From contig DATKXS010000089.1 of the NCBI GenBank assembly GCA_035528895.1, forward strand, positions 1-38,901: a DNA stretch of 38,901 nt. Reading direction: 5' to 3'. Source of the stretch: UBA8522 sp035528895. GTDB taxonomy: Bacteria; Acidobacteriota; Aminicenantia; Aminicenantales; UBA8522. Of the stretch, positions 1-7,612 are shown in pieces. The translations under genes and the position numbers were made by a program. The notes below the pieces were generated by a model. The model searched no databases, was not told where the DNA came from, and was given only the letters and a program-made list of their open reading frames with translations. Position 1 is the stretch's first letter, and every line of letters starts with the position of its first letter.

Positions 1-58
1 ATTCGTCGTTCGCTCTTCTCTCCCTGCGGTCGAGAAACCGTGCCCGCTCACTCCTCAT
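1..58 (-). CDS. Possible 5' end of a divergent gene (partial, unidentified)
   Basis: An ATG on the minus strand at 58-56 opens a frame that runs off the left edge without a stop. It begins MRSERARFLDRR. A GAGGAA-like ribosome binding site lies at 69-64, five bases before the ATG. If real, the gene is divergent from the M20 peptidase gene and shares a short intergenic region of about 85 bp with it. Only 19 codons are visible, so no family can be named and the frame could be open by chance. Confidence 0.3.
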   Translation of the reverse strand, partial: MRSERARFLDRRERRANDE

Positions 59-143
59 ACGGGTTCCTCATGCCACTGCCCCGAGCCCCCTTCGTGCATT
101 TTCCGCTGAGCTGTGCTACATTAGGAAAAACGGAGGCGCGCTC

Positions 144-1274
144 ATGGATTTTAATCTTTATTTCAAATCCCGCCAAGGGGAGATTGTCCATCTCCTGAAA
201 AATATCGTCAACCGGGAATCCCCCTCTCAGGACAAGAAGGCCGTGGATGCCTGTTCAGCCTTCGTCGTCGGTGAGTTCAGGAAGACCGGCGCCAAGATCA
301 CCCGGTTCCCGCAGAAGCGGACCGGCGATCTCTTCCTCGTTGAATACCCGGGTTCGGTTAAGGTCCCTGCAGAAGGCCAGCTCCTTGTTCTTACCCATAT
401 CGATACGGTCTGGCCCGTCGGGAAGCTCGCCAAGATGCCCTTTTATATCTCCCAAGACAAGGTTTTCGGGCCCGGCGTCCTGGACATGAAGGCGGGGCTG
501 GTGGAAGCGATTTTCGCCCTGAAGACCCTCCACCAATTCAGCCTCCGGCCGGCCCGGAGAATCGCTGTTTTCATCAACTCCGCCGAAGAGATCGGCAGCG
601 AGGCCTCGAACGAAATGATCGCCCGGCTGGCCAAGAGGTCAAGACTTGTCCTCTGCCTCGAACCCGCCCTCCCCGGGGGTGCCCTGAAAACCCAGCGCAA
701 GGGGCGGCTCGTCATTCGGCTTGAGGTCAAAGGCAGAGCCGCCCACGCCGGGACGCCGGAAAAGGGCATAAACGCCATCGAAGAGCTGATCACTCAGCTC
801 CATCGACTGAAAAAATTGGCGACGGCCGGCGCCACGATCAGCATCGACCAAATCGGAGGCGGGGAGAAAGCCAATGTCGTGGCCGAGTCGGCCTGGGGGG
901 TCATGGACATCCGCTTCTGGACGACCGCTCAAAAGGATAGAATCCTGAAGGCCCTCAAAAGGATGACGCCGGGCCGGCCCGGCGCCAAGCTCAAGTTCTG
1001 CATCGACAGCCTAACGCCACCGATGGAAAAGACAAAAGCGTCCATCCAGCTATTCAGGAAAGCCCAGAAGACGGCCGCAGCGCTGGGCGTCAGCTTAACG
1101 GAAGGAAGATCAGGAGGAGGATCGGACGCTTCGATCGCATCGAGCCTGGGTGTATCGACCCTGGACGGCCTGGGGCCAGACGGCGACGGTATCCATGCCG
1201 AAAATGAACACCTCCTCCTCCCCTCTCTCGTCCAACGGACGGCCCTGTTGACGGAACTTCTGTGCCAGCTTTAG
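144..1274 (+). CDS. M20 family metallopeptidase (carboxypeptidase G2-like)
   Basis: Predicted cytoplasmic di-zinc amidohydrolase that removes a C-terminal amino acid, often glutamate, from peptides or acyl-amino acids; the substrate cannot be read from sequence. The family ligand set is complete: H85 in LTHIDT (with D87), D114 in GVLDMKAG, the E148-E149 pair in SAEEIG (general base plus ligand), E173 in CLEPALPG and H351 in GIHAENEH. H201 in AAHAGTP marks the inserted dimerisation domain. The length of 376 residues is normal and there is no signal peptide. The ATG follows GGAGG at 132-136 by seven bases. A weak TACATT at 117-122 could be its -10 box. ArgE/DapE-type deacylases are alternatives, but the glycine-rich GRSGGGSDAS segment near the C terminus favours the CPG2-like group. 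Confidence 0.85.
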   Translation: MDFNLYFKSRQGEIVHLLKNIVNRESPSQDKKAVDACSAFVVGEFRKTGAKITRFPQKRTGDLFLVEYPGSVKVPAEGQLLVLTHIDTVWPVGKLAKMPFYISQDKVFGPGVLDMKAGLVEAIFALKTLHQFSLRPARRIAVFINSAEEIGSEASNEMIARLAKRSRLVLCLEPALPGGALKTQRKGRLVIRLEVKGRAAHAGTPEKGINAIEELITQLHRLKKLATAGATISIDQIGGGEKANVVAESAWGVMDIRFWTTAQKDRILKALKRMTPGRPGAKLKFCIDSLTPPMEKTKASIQLFRKAQKTAAALGVSLTEGRSGGGSDASIASSLGVSTLDGLGPDGDGIHAENEHLLLPSLVQRTALLTELLCQL

Positions 1275-1352
1275 GGCTGGTGGGAGGGAGGCCCCGGGGC
1301 GCTCTCATTGACTCTGTTGGGCATTTCTGATAACGTGAATTTGGCGAATTTT

Positions 1353-1358
1353 TATAAT
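1353..1358 (+). promoter_or_regulatory. Candidate -10 box upstream of the aminotransferase-serA pair
   Basis: A perfect TATAAT sits in an AT-rich island 29 bases before the aminotransferase ATG. No good -35 hexamer is present at 16-18 bp spacing. Two copies of GAATTT (1337-1342 and 1346-1351) abut the box with a 9-base period and could bind a regulator. The strong ribosome binding site AGGAGG (1375-1380) would lie within the transcript. Confidence 0.4.
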
Positions 1359-1386
1359 CTTTTTCACTTTTTTTAGGAGGCCTTTT

Positions 1387-2532
1387 ATGATAAAAAAATA
1401 TTATCTTCTCTCCCCCGGCCCGACTCCCGTCCCCGATGAGGTCCTGGCCGTCGCCGCCCAGCCCATCATCCATCATCGGACGCCGGAATTCAGCGAGATC
1501 TTCATGCAGGTGTCGGAAGGGCTCAAGTATGTCTATCAGACCAAGGAGGATGTCTTCATCCTGACCTCCTCAGGGACCGGCGCTATGGAGACGGCGATCG
1601 TCAACACGTTGAGCCCCGGCGATACCGTCATCTCCATCAACGGCGGCAAGTTTGGCGAACGGTGGGGCATGATCGGCCGGGCTTACGGAGTGAACGTCCG
1701 AGAGATCGTGCTCGATTGGGGAGCCGATTTCAGCCGGGAACAGCTGGCCGCCGAGCTCAAGGCCAATCCTGGAGTGAAGGCCGTGTTCGCGACTCTCTCT
1801 GAAACCTCGAGCGGCGCGATCTATGACATCAAGGGCTTCGGAGAGGTCGTCTCCCAGACAGAGGCCATCCTCGTGGTCGACGGCATCTCGGGCTTAGGGG
1901 CGATGCCTTGCCCTATGGACGAATGGAAGGTCGATATCCTGGTCTCCGGGTCCCAGAAGTCGTTCATGATTCCGCCCGGTCTGGCCTATATCGCCTTCAG
2001 CCCCAAAGCTTGGAAGCTTGTCGAGACGGCCAAACTTCCCCGGTTCTACTTTGATGCCAAGAAGGCCAAGAAGAACTTGGAAAAGAAAACCTCTCCCTGG
2101 ACTCCCGGAATATCGCTCATCATCCAACAGAAAAAGGCCCTGGACATCATCAAGGCCCAGGGTCTCGAGGGCCTTCTGGAGCATCATCGGATCCTCGGCG
2201 AGGCCACCCGCGCCGGGATCAAGGCCCTCGGGCTCGAGCTCCTGGCCAAGAGTCCGGGAAACATCCTGACCGCGGTTAAGGTGCCTCCCGGGATCGATGG
2301 CAGCCAGCTGGTCAAGACGATGCAAGGCAAGTACAAGGCCTATATCGCCGGCGCTCAGGATCCCAACAAGGGCAAATTCTTCCGGATCGCGCACCTCGGC
2401 TACATGGGCGGTTTCGATATCATCACCGCTCTCTCTGCCCTTGAAATGACACTGGCCGACCTCGGTTTCTCATTCGAGAAAGGCCGTTCCATCGGAGCGG
2501 CGGAGAGCGTCTTGAGGGAGAACTGGAAATGA
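1387..2532 (+). CDS. Class-V aminotransferase, likely phosphoserine aminotransferase of the alanine-glyoxylate type
   Basis: PLP-dependent fold-type I class-V aminotransferase of 381 residues. It begins with the SPGPTPVP signature of the alanine/serine-glyoxylate aminotransferase family. It has the cofactor phosphate-binding SSGTGAMET segment, the PLP-ring aspartate in VVDGISG and the Schiff-base lysine in SGSQKSFM. AGGAGG lies six bases before the ATG. Its last codons overlap the serA start by four bases (ATGA), so the two are translationally coupled. In several bacteria and archaea a class-V enzyme of this type sits beside serA and replaces SerC. By that context it probably converts 3-phosphohydroxypyruvate plus glutamate to phosphoserine. 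Serine-glyoxylate or alanine-glyoxylate transamination is the alternative; sequence alone does not decide. Confidence 0.85.
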   Translation: MIKKYYLLSPGPTPVPDEVLAVAAQPIIHHRTPEFSEIFMQVSEGLKYVYQTKEDVFILTSSGTGAMETAIVNTLSPGDTVISINGGKFGERWGMIGRAYGVNVREIVLDWGADFSREQLAAELKANPGVKAVFATLSETSSGAIYDIKGFGEVVSQTEAILVVDGISGLGAMPCPMDEWKVDILVSGSQKSFMIPPGLAYIAFSPKAWKLVETAKLPRFYFDAKKAKKNLEKKTSPWTPGISLIIQQKKALDIIKAQGLEGLLEHHRILGEATRAGIKALGLELLAKSPGNILTAVKVPPGIDGSQLVKTMQGKYKAYIAGAQDPNKGKFFRIAHLGYMGGFDIITALSALEMTLADLGFSFEKGRSIGAAESVLRENWK

Positions 2533-3428
2533 AGAAGATCCTGTTAGCGGATTCTCTGGACAAGGAAGCCACCGAGAAGCTCCAGGCCCTTCCCGGCTTT
2601 GAGGTGATGGTCAAGACCGGGATGGACGAGGCCGAGCTCATCAAGACCATCCCCGGCTTCAACGCCATCGTCGTGCGCGGCGCCACCAAGGTGACGCGCA
2701 AGGTCATCGAGGCGGCCGGTGGACTGGAGATGATCGTCCGGGCCGGGATCGGGCTGGACAACGTCGATGCTGTGGCCGCCAAGGAAAAAGGCATCAAAGT
2801 GGCCAACACTCCGGCGGCGACGACGGTCTCCGTGGCCGAGATCACCTTCGGGCTGATGCTCGGAGCCGTCCGCCAGCTCGGCCGGGCCAATCTCTCGATG
2901 AAGGAACATAAGTGGGAGAAAAAGGCGCTCTCCGGGACCGAGCTCTATGAGAAGATCCTGGGGATCATCGGGGGGGGGCGGATCGGCCTGGCCGTCGCGG
3001 ATCGGGCCTTGGCTTTTGGGATGAAGGTCCTTGTCTGTGACGTCATCCGGGTCGAGACGAAGCTCGACATCAGGCAGGTCGGAATGGACGAGCTCCTGGT
3101 CCAGTCCGACATCATCACGCTGCATACTCCCAAGCAGGCCAAGCCTGTGCTCGGCCGCGAGGAGTTCCTGAAGATGAAGGAGGGTGTCATCCTGGTCAAC
3201 GCCGCCCGCGGCGGTGTCGTGGACGAGGCCGCGCTTTTAGAAGCCCTCAACTCCGGCAAGGTTCGGGCCGCCGCCCTGGATGTCTTTGAAAAGGAGCCGC
3301 CGGCGGATTTTGCACTGATCGACCGTCCCAACGTAATGGCCACGCCGCACATCGGGGCGGCCGCTCAGGAGGGCCAGAGGCGGGCGGGCCTGGAGGTCGT
3401 CAGGATCCTGGAGGAAAACTTGACCTGA
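2529..3428 (+). CDS. serA: D-3-phosphoglycerate dehydrogenase, short form without ACT domain
   Basis: NAD-dependent D-2-hydroxyacid dehydrogenase, most likely oxidising 3-phosphoglycerate to 3-phosphohydroxypyruvate in serine synthesis. The Rossmann motif appears as GIIGGGRIG (145-153). The catalytic triad is R227 in NAARGG, E256 in FEKEPP and H274 in PHIGAA. The usual RAGIGLDNVD segment is at 71-80. At 299 residues it ends after the nucleotide-binding and substrate domains, without the C-terminal ACT domain that gives serine feedback in longer SerA proteins. It overlaps the upstream aminotransferase by four bases. A run of nine G residues at 2970-2978 encodes part of the glycine loop. Other 2-hydroxyacid dehydrogenases (glyoxylate or hydroxypyruvate reductase) are possible, but the aminotransferase partner supports SerA. 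Confidence 0.85.
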   Translation: MKKILLADSLDKEATEKLQALPGFEVMVKTGMDEAELIKTIPGFNAIVVRGATKVTRKVIEAAGGLEMIVRAGIGLDNVDAVAAKEKGIKVANTPAATTVSVAEITFGLMLGAVRQLGRANLSMKEHKWEKKALSGTELYEKILGIIGGGRIGLAVADRALAFGMKVLVCDVIRVETKLDIRQVGMDELLVQSDIITLHTPKQAKPVLGREEFLKMKEGVILVNAARGGVVDEAALLEALNSGKVRAAALDVFEKEPPADFALIDRPNVMATPHIGAAAQEGQRRAGLEVVRILEENLT

Positions 3429-3477
3429 TCGCGGCCACACCGGCCTGAGATCGTTCGGCCCTGGGAAAAGAAGTGCC

Positions 3478-4632
3478 ATGATATACCTTGATAACAACGC
3501 GACCACTCCCGTCGACCCGGCAGTGGCGGAAAAGATGTGTGCGTTCCTCAAGGAGCACTTCGGAAATCCCTCCTCTCTCTATCCCATCGGCCGGATGGTC
3601 AAAGAGACCGTCACCCAAGCCCGGGAATCGATCGCCAAGGCCATCGGCGCCCAGCGGAGCGAAATCTTTTTTACCGGTTCAGGCACCGAGGCGGATAATT
3701 GGGCCATCCGGGGAGTCCTCGATGCTTGCCCCGATAAGAGGGAGATCATCACTTCAGCGATCGAACATCCGGCCGTCCTCCGTCTGGCCAATGATCTCGA
3801 GAAAAACAGGTGTAAAGTGACCTATGTCCCGGTGGACAGCGATGGGATCGTGGACCTGGACTTCCTCCGCGAAGCTGTCACGCCTCAGACCGCTCTCATC
3901 TCCATCATGCAGGCCAACAACGAGATCGGGACCATCCAGCCGATCGAGGCGATCGTCGGCCTGGCCCGAGAAAAAGGCGTTCCCGTACACACCGACGCCG
4001 TCCAGTCCTTCGGCAAGATCGACCTCGATGTGACCAAACTAGGTGTTGACCTCCTGACCATTTCCGCCCATAAGATCTACGGTCCGAAAGGGGTGGGCGC
4101 CCTGTACATCCGCAAGGGGATGGACATCCGTCCGTTCATCCAGGGGGGGCACCAGGAGCGCGGGCTCCGCGCCGGGACGGAGAACACGGTCGGCATCGTG
4201 GGTTTCGGCGAAGCGGCGCGAATCCTTATGAAACGCGGAAAGAAGGACAGAGAAAGAATTGAGAAGCTGACGGACAGCTTGAAGAAGGGCATCGAGGGCA
4301 GGATTCCCAAAACCAAGTTCAACGGCCATCCGGAAAAACGGGTCAAGAACACCCTGAATATCGCCTTCCCCGGCCTAGAGGCCGAAGCCATTCTCCTGGC
4401 CCTGGCCACAAAAGGGATCTGCGTTTCAACCGGCTCCGCCTGCAGCTCGGAATCCGAGGATGTTTCCCATGTCCTTCTGTCCATCGGTTTGAAGCCCGAG
4501 ATCGCCCGCTCCTGCCTCCGCATTTCCCTGGGCCGCTTCAACACGGAAGAGGACGTCCAGGGTACCCTCAAGGATCTTCCTGAGATCATCGCCAAACTCC
4601 GCCAGATCTCGGCCTTCGATCCCGAGGGATAG
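3478..4632 (+). CDS. nifS: Cysteine desulfurase, NifS/IscS type
   Basis: PLP enzyme that removes sulfur from cysteine as a protein persulfide for iron-sulfur clusters, thiolated tRNA or cofactors. Visible are the N-terminal LDNNATTP motif, H97 in AIEHPAV, D173 and Q176 in HTDAVQ, the PLP lysine K199 in SAHKIYGPKG and the nucleophile C322 in TGSACSSE. The short loop after the cysteine is typical of class I (NifS/IscS). The length of 384 residues is normal. It starts 49 bases after serA with only a weak purine-rich ribosome binding site. There is no iscU or nifU nearby, so the acceptor is unknown. Co-transcription with the serine genes would link cysteine precursor supply to sulfur use, but this is only inferred from position. 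Confidence 0.9.
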   Translation: MIYLDNNATTPVDPAVAEKMCAFLKEHFGNPSSLYPIGRMVKETVTQARESIAKAIGAQRSEIFFTGSGTEADNWAIRGVLDACPDKREIITSAIEHPAVLRLANDLEKNRCKVTYVPVDSDGIVDLDFLREAVTPQTALISIMQANNEIGTIQPIEAIVGLAREKGVPVHTDAVQSFGKIDLDVTKLGVDLLTISAHKIYGPKGVGALYIRKGMDIRPFIQGGHQERGLRAGTENTVGIVGFGEAARILMKRGKKDRERIEKLTDSLKKGIEGRIPKTKFNGHPEKRVKNTLNIAFPGLEAEAILLALATKGICVSTGSACSSESEDVSHVLLSIGLKPEIARSCLRISLGRFNTEEDVQGTLKDLPEIIAKLRQISAFDPEG

Positions 4633-4699
4633 ACAACAAAGAGAACAAACCCTTCCTTGTCATGCAGACCGGGCTTCCGGTTCACGGCCGGCGCGGACC

Positions 4700-5281
4700 T
4701 CAAAAAACTCGAAAGGCTAGACCGCCCAGAAGAGAAAGGCCCCCGAGGTTAATTTCTCTCGGGAGATAAGTGCCGCGCTCGGTGACGATGCTTTCGTACC
4801 GAAGGAACAAACGGACGGCCAGCCGGGGGGCGATCTGGTACTCGATGCCCCCAGACATAAAAGGTTTGGCCTTGTTTCCCTCATGGTCGAGGTCCAGATC
4901 CTCCCACTCTTCCTTGTAGGAGTGAAAGCTGATTCCGGCGCCGATGGAGAGTGAGATCTTTCCCAAAGGATAGAGGAAATAGCCGGAAACCGGGTAGGAG
5001 ATCATCCGGAAGCGGAGCGGGAACTCGGTGTCTCCCTGATTGACATTCATCGCTGGGCCTTTATCGGAGAGGTATTCGATGCCTGCAGCCAGGCCGAAGT
5101 ACCGACTTATGCCTATCCGGACCTCCAGAACCAAGGGCATACTCTGGCCATAGATATCCCTGTAGATTTCCTCTTTCGGGAAAAAAAGCCCGGACGACAA
5201 CGAGAAGGAGACGACTTGCGAGTAGGAAGTGAGGCCGAGGAATAGAACTCCCGCGGCGGCGAGGCCGATTTTTTTTCTCAT
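4700..5281 (-). CDS. Small outer-membrane beta-barrel protein
   Basis: Protein of 193 residues with a cleavable signal peptide (MRKKIGLAAAGVLFLGLTSYSQ, cleavage probably just after the TSYS segment). The rest alternates hydrophobic and polar residues and is rich in G, Y and S (for example YFGLAAGIEY, FPLRFRMISY, LSIGAGISFH). It ends in an aromatic residue (FRVF), as expected of a strand recognised by the BAM complex. It resembles the OmpA-like/porin families with 8 strands, but no specific relative is recognisable. The ATG overlaps the stop of the upstream M28 peptidase gene by four bases, so the two are probably translated together. It converges on the cysteine desulfurase gene across 67 bp, in which I see no clear terminator. 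Confidence 0.7.
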   Translation of the reverse strand: MRKKIGLAAAGVLFLGLTSYSQVVSFSLSSGLFFPKEEIYRDIYGQSMPLVLEVRIGISRYFGLAAGIEYLSDKGPAMNVNQGDTEFPLRFRMISYPVSGYFLYPLGKISLSIGAGISFHSYKEEWEDLDLDHEGNKAKPFMSGGIEYQIAPRLAVRLFLRYESIVTERGTYLPREINLGGLSLLGGLAFRVF

Positions 5282-6960
5282 CTTTGCACTCCCCCAAAGA
5301 AGGAATATCGATCGGCCTGGGTCTGGGCAGAAACGGCGACCTCAGGCCAAACCCAGACTTGCTGCGAGTAATTGCTCTCGAGCCCATCGGTCCCCACGGT
5401 CGTTACGACATAGAAAAAAGAACTATCGTTCCGGAGATAGCGATCCAGATAGACCGTCGCGGTGACCGGAGCGGAGTTCAATTTTTGATAATCCTGGTGG
5501 GATAAACTGGACCGGTAGATGTTGTAGCCGGCGGCGCCGGGCCGGGCCGCCCAGGAGAGATGGATATTCTTAAAAGAATTGTACAAGGAGCTGTAGGTAT
5601 AAGGTGTCGCCCGCAGCTGCTCGGGAGCGATCGGGTATCCGAACCTGACCGGCTGGGCGAGCTCGGCCAGTACGGCCAGCGCCGCCCGAGCCGAATCGCG
5701 GAAAAAACCAAAATTCAGTGTGTCTATGGTATCGGTGATCCCGTGATAATAGGGATTTTGGACGGGATAGTCTTCGATGGCCCAGAGGGCCGCGTATCCC
5801 CAGTCCCAGAACGGAGAATGATCCGAATAGATGATCGCTGCGTTGACGACCTGGTTGGCGGCGACCAGTCCATAGGCTCCGCAGACGTCCAAAAATTTGG
5901 CGGCCAGCCATTCCGAGGCCGGGTTGACGATGATCTCCAGGTCTTCGGGCAGCTCGTCCGGATAAGCGATCATGTCGAGGTTGATGACGCCGATGATCTT
6001 CTCGTTGCGGGCCCGCGCCTCCGCGGCGTAAACGCGGCTTCCGATGAGGCCGGTCTCTTCGGCTGTGAAGGCGACGAACCGGACGGTGAAGTCCAGGGGG
6101 TAGAGGGTGAGGATGCGGGCTGCTTCCATGGCCGCAGCTGTGCCGCTGGCATTGTCATCAGCGCCGGGAGCGAGTGTGGTCATATCGTCGGAAATAGAGT
6201 CGTAGTGACCGCAGATGATAAGAACGTCCTCCGGATAGATACGGCCGGGAAGCTCGGCGACGACATTTCTCGAGATGGCGCCCGCGCTATACTCGACATC
6301 CTGGAAACGGACGTCGAGACCGAGAGCCTGATAATAATTGAAGATGAACTGGGCGGCGGCAGCGCAGTTGGGCGTGGAGACGTAGCGCGTCTGAAAATTC
6401 TGGAGGGCCTGGACGAGGCCGCGGAGATTGTCCTCGGATATCCGGCCGGCGATCTCCGCGACGAGGTCGTTCGCTGGTCGAGCAACGGAAGGGTTTTTCT
6501 GGAAAGGGAGAGCCGGTTTAAGATATGGAAGGATGGTGGCTGTGGGGAGGGGTTTCTGCGGCAGGCCGGGGGGAAGGATTGCCGCCGGATCTCCTGTCTC
6601 TGTCCAGAAGAGAAATGTCCCCGCCTCGACCTCCAGGAGGTGGCCCCGGCGGCTGAGGTTTGAACGAACCGGAGGAGAAAGCGAAGGGAGCAAGAGATAG
6701 GATTTCCTCCGGGCGTCCAGGTCGAGGACGGCCACAGGAACGCTATATCCTCTCAAGGCGCGGATGTCTTCCCGGTCCGCCCGTGCCAGAAAACAGGTCC
6801 CGAGTTCCTGGAGGACATCGATCTGGAGCCGCATCAACGCGCCGAGGAGCCCGGGGCCCGCTTTTTGGATCCGGATGAGCCGGAGAGGTTCGGTGAATGA
6901 CAGAAGACCGGCGATACCCATAACTAAGAGAAGGACAAGGACAAGTTTGAGGTGCTTCAT
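5278..6960 (-). CDS. Secreted M28 family zinc aminopeptidase with C-terminal FnIII-like domain
   Basis: Predicted exported di-zinc exopeptidase of 560 residues. Residues 1-25 form a signal peptide or membrane anchor (MKHLKLVLVLLLVMGIAGLL). About 140 residues of unassigned pro- or N-terminal region follow. The M28 catalytic domain (about 165-440) carries H252 in CGHYDS, D268 in GADDNASG, E301-E302 in TAEETG, D329 in INLDM and H381 in SDHSPF, so all five ligands and the general base are present. A fibronectin type III-like module (about 465-545) ends the protein. The start overlaps the stop of the DUF4416 gene by one base, and its own stop overlaps the outer-membrane protein start. Likely role: periplasmic or extracellular release of N-terminal amino acids from peptides. 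Specificity is not visible. Confidence 0.9.
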   Translation of the reverse strand: MKHLKLVLVLLLVMGIAGLLSFTEPLRLIRIQKAGPGLLGALMRLQIDVLQELGTCFLARADREDIRALRGYSVPVAVLDLDARRKSYLLLPSLSPPVRSNLSRRGHLLEVEAGTFLFWTETGDPAAILPPGLPQKPLPTATILPYLKPALPFQKNPSVARPANDLVAEIAGRISEDNLRGLVQALQNFQTRYVSTPNCAAAAQFIFNYYQALGLDVRFQDVEYSAGAISRNVVAELPGRIYPEDVLIICGHYDSISDDMTTLAPGADDNASGTAAAMEAARILTLYPLDFTVRFVAFTAEETGLIGSRVYAAEARARNEKIIGVINLDMIAYPDELPEDLEIIVNPASEWLAAKFLDVCGAYGLVAANQVVNAAIIYSDHSPFWDWGYAALWAIEDYPVQNPYYHGITDTIDTLNFGFFRDSARAALAVLAELAQPVRFGYPIAPEQLRATPYTYSSLYNSFKNIHLSWAARPGAAGYNIYRSSLSHQDYQKLNSAPVTATVYLDRYLRNDSSFFYVVTTVGTDGLESNYSQQVWVWPEVAVSAQTQADRYSFFGGVQR

Positions 6961-7511
6961 CAGCGCCCTGTTCCTTTGATCTGCCTGAGCTGCTCCAGGT
7001 AAATCCGCCGCACCTCGAGAAAGAAATTCTGATACCCTTCCTGACGGAAATCCGGGTATGTCCAGGAAAGGAAGTGGACGGCGGTCTTGGTGAAAAGGAG
7101 CTCGAGGTGGGCATAGATCCCCTGCCGAAGGGGAACGCGGTGGGCGAAATCCTTGGCGGTGGCCATGAACAGCGCGGAACCGGTTAGGATGCCCGGGTCA
7201 ATGTTGACCAGTCGGGACTTCCCGGCAAACGCTTCTCGCATCTCCTCCTCGAGGGAGTTGGTCCGGACCTTGATCTCGCTGAGTGATTCGGGCGGGATAA
7301 GCGGCGCGAAGCTCATAAACAGCCGGCGCAGGTTTTTCCCCATCTGCTTGTCATAATAATCCGTCACGTTGAACGGAAAGATCGGACTCCTCAGGTCGAT
7401 CGGGCCATAAAAAGCAATCAGGGCCTCTCCTGTCCTGGCGAAATATTGGTCTTGAGAGGAGATTATGCCCACGACGAGTTTACCAGGAGCGAAAGGCTTG
7501 GCCTCGGCCAT
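6960..7511 (-). CDS. DUF4416 family protein
   Basis: Protein of 183 residues without signal peptide or membrane segment. The opening (KLVVGIISSQ, then FYGPIDLRSPIFPFNVTDYYDKQMG) and the later NIDPGILT and HLELLFTK segments match my recollection of DUF4416, a conserved family of unknown function seen in diverse anaerobic and deep-branching bacteria. The conserved acidic and aromatic residues suggest a ligand or nucleic-acid binding site, but no catalytic motif can be named. It is the first gene of a three-gene minus-strand unit with the M28 peptidase and the barrel protein. An AAGGTGAT-like ribosome binding site lies just upstream. It is divergent from asnS across 101 bp. A weak TTGCTT-17-TAAGGT promoter can be read for it. 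Confidence 0.7.
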   Translation of the reverse strand: MAEAKPFAPGKLVVGIISSQDQYFARTGEALIAFYGPIDLRSPIFPFNVTDYYDKQMGKNLRRLFMSFAPLIPPESLSEIKVRTNSLEEEMREAFAGKSRLVNIDPGILTGSALFMATAKDFAHRVPLRQGIYAHLELLFTKTAVHFLSWTYPDFRQEGYQNFFLEVRRIYLEQLRQIKGTGR

Positions 7512-7574
7512 CAGAGATCACCTTAAAACAGAAAAGCGTAAAAAGCAATCGGTCATCACGGTCCGGCCGCTGAT

Positions 7575-7603
7575 TTGACCATGGTTCGGCCTTTCCTTAT
7601 AAT
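7575..7603 (+). promoter_or_regulatory. Strong sigma70-type promoter for the asnS operon
   Basis: TTGACC (7575-7580) and TATAAT (7598-7603) are separated by exactly 17 bases. The expected start of transcription (about 7610) is only about three bases before the asnS ATG at 7613. GAGGAG at 7604-7609 would then lie mostly outside the transcript. The mRNA may therefore be effectively leaderless. Confidence 0.7.
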
Positions 7604-7612
7604 GAGGAGAAC

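Noticed and set aside
5560..6663. Plus-strand frame of 367 codons over the M28 peptidase
   Set aside because: Antisense to a gene with all catalytic ligands; D/G/R-rich translation without known domains.
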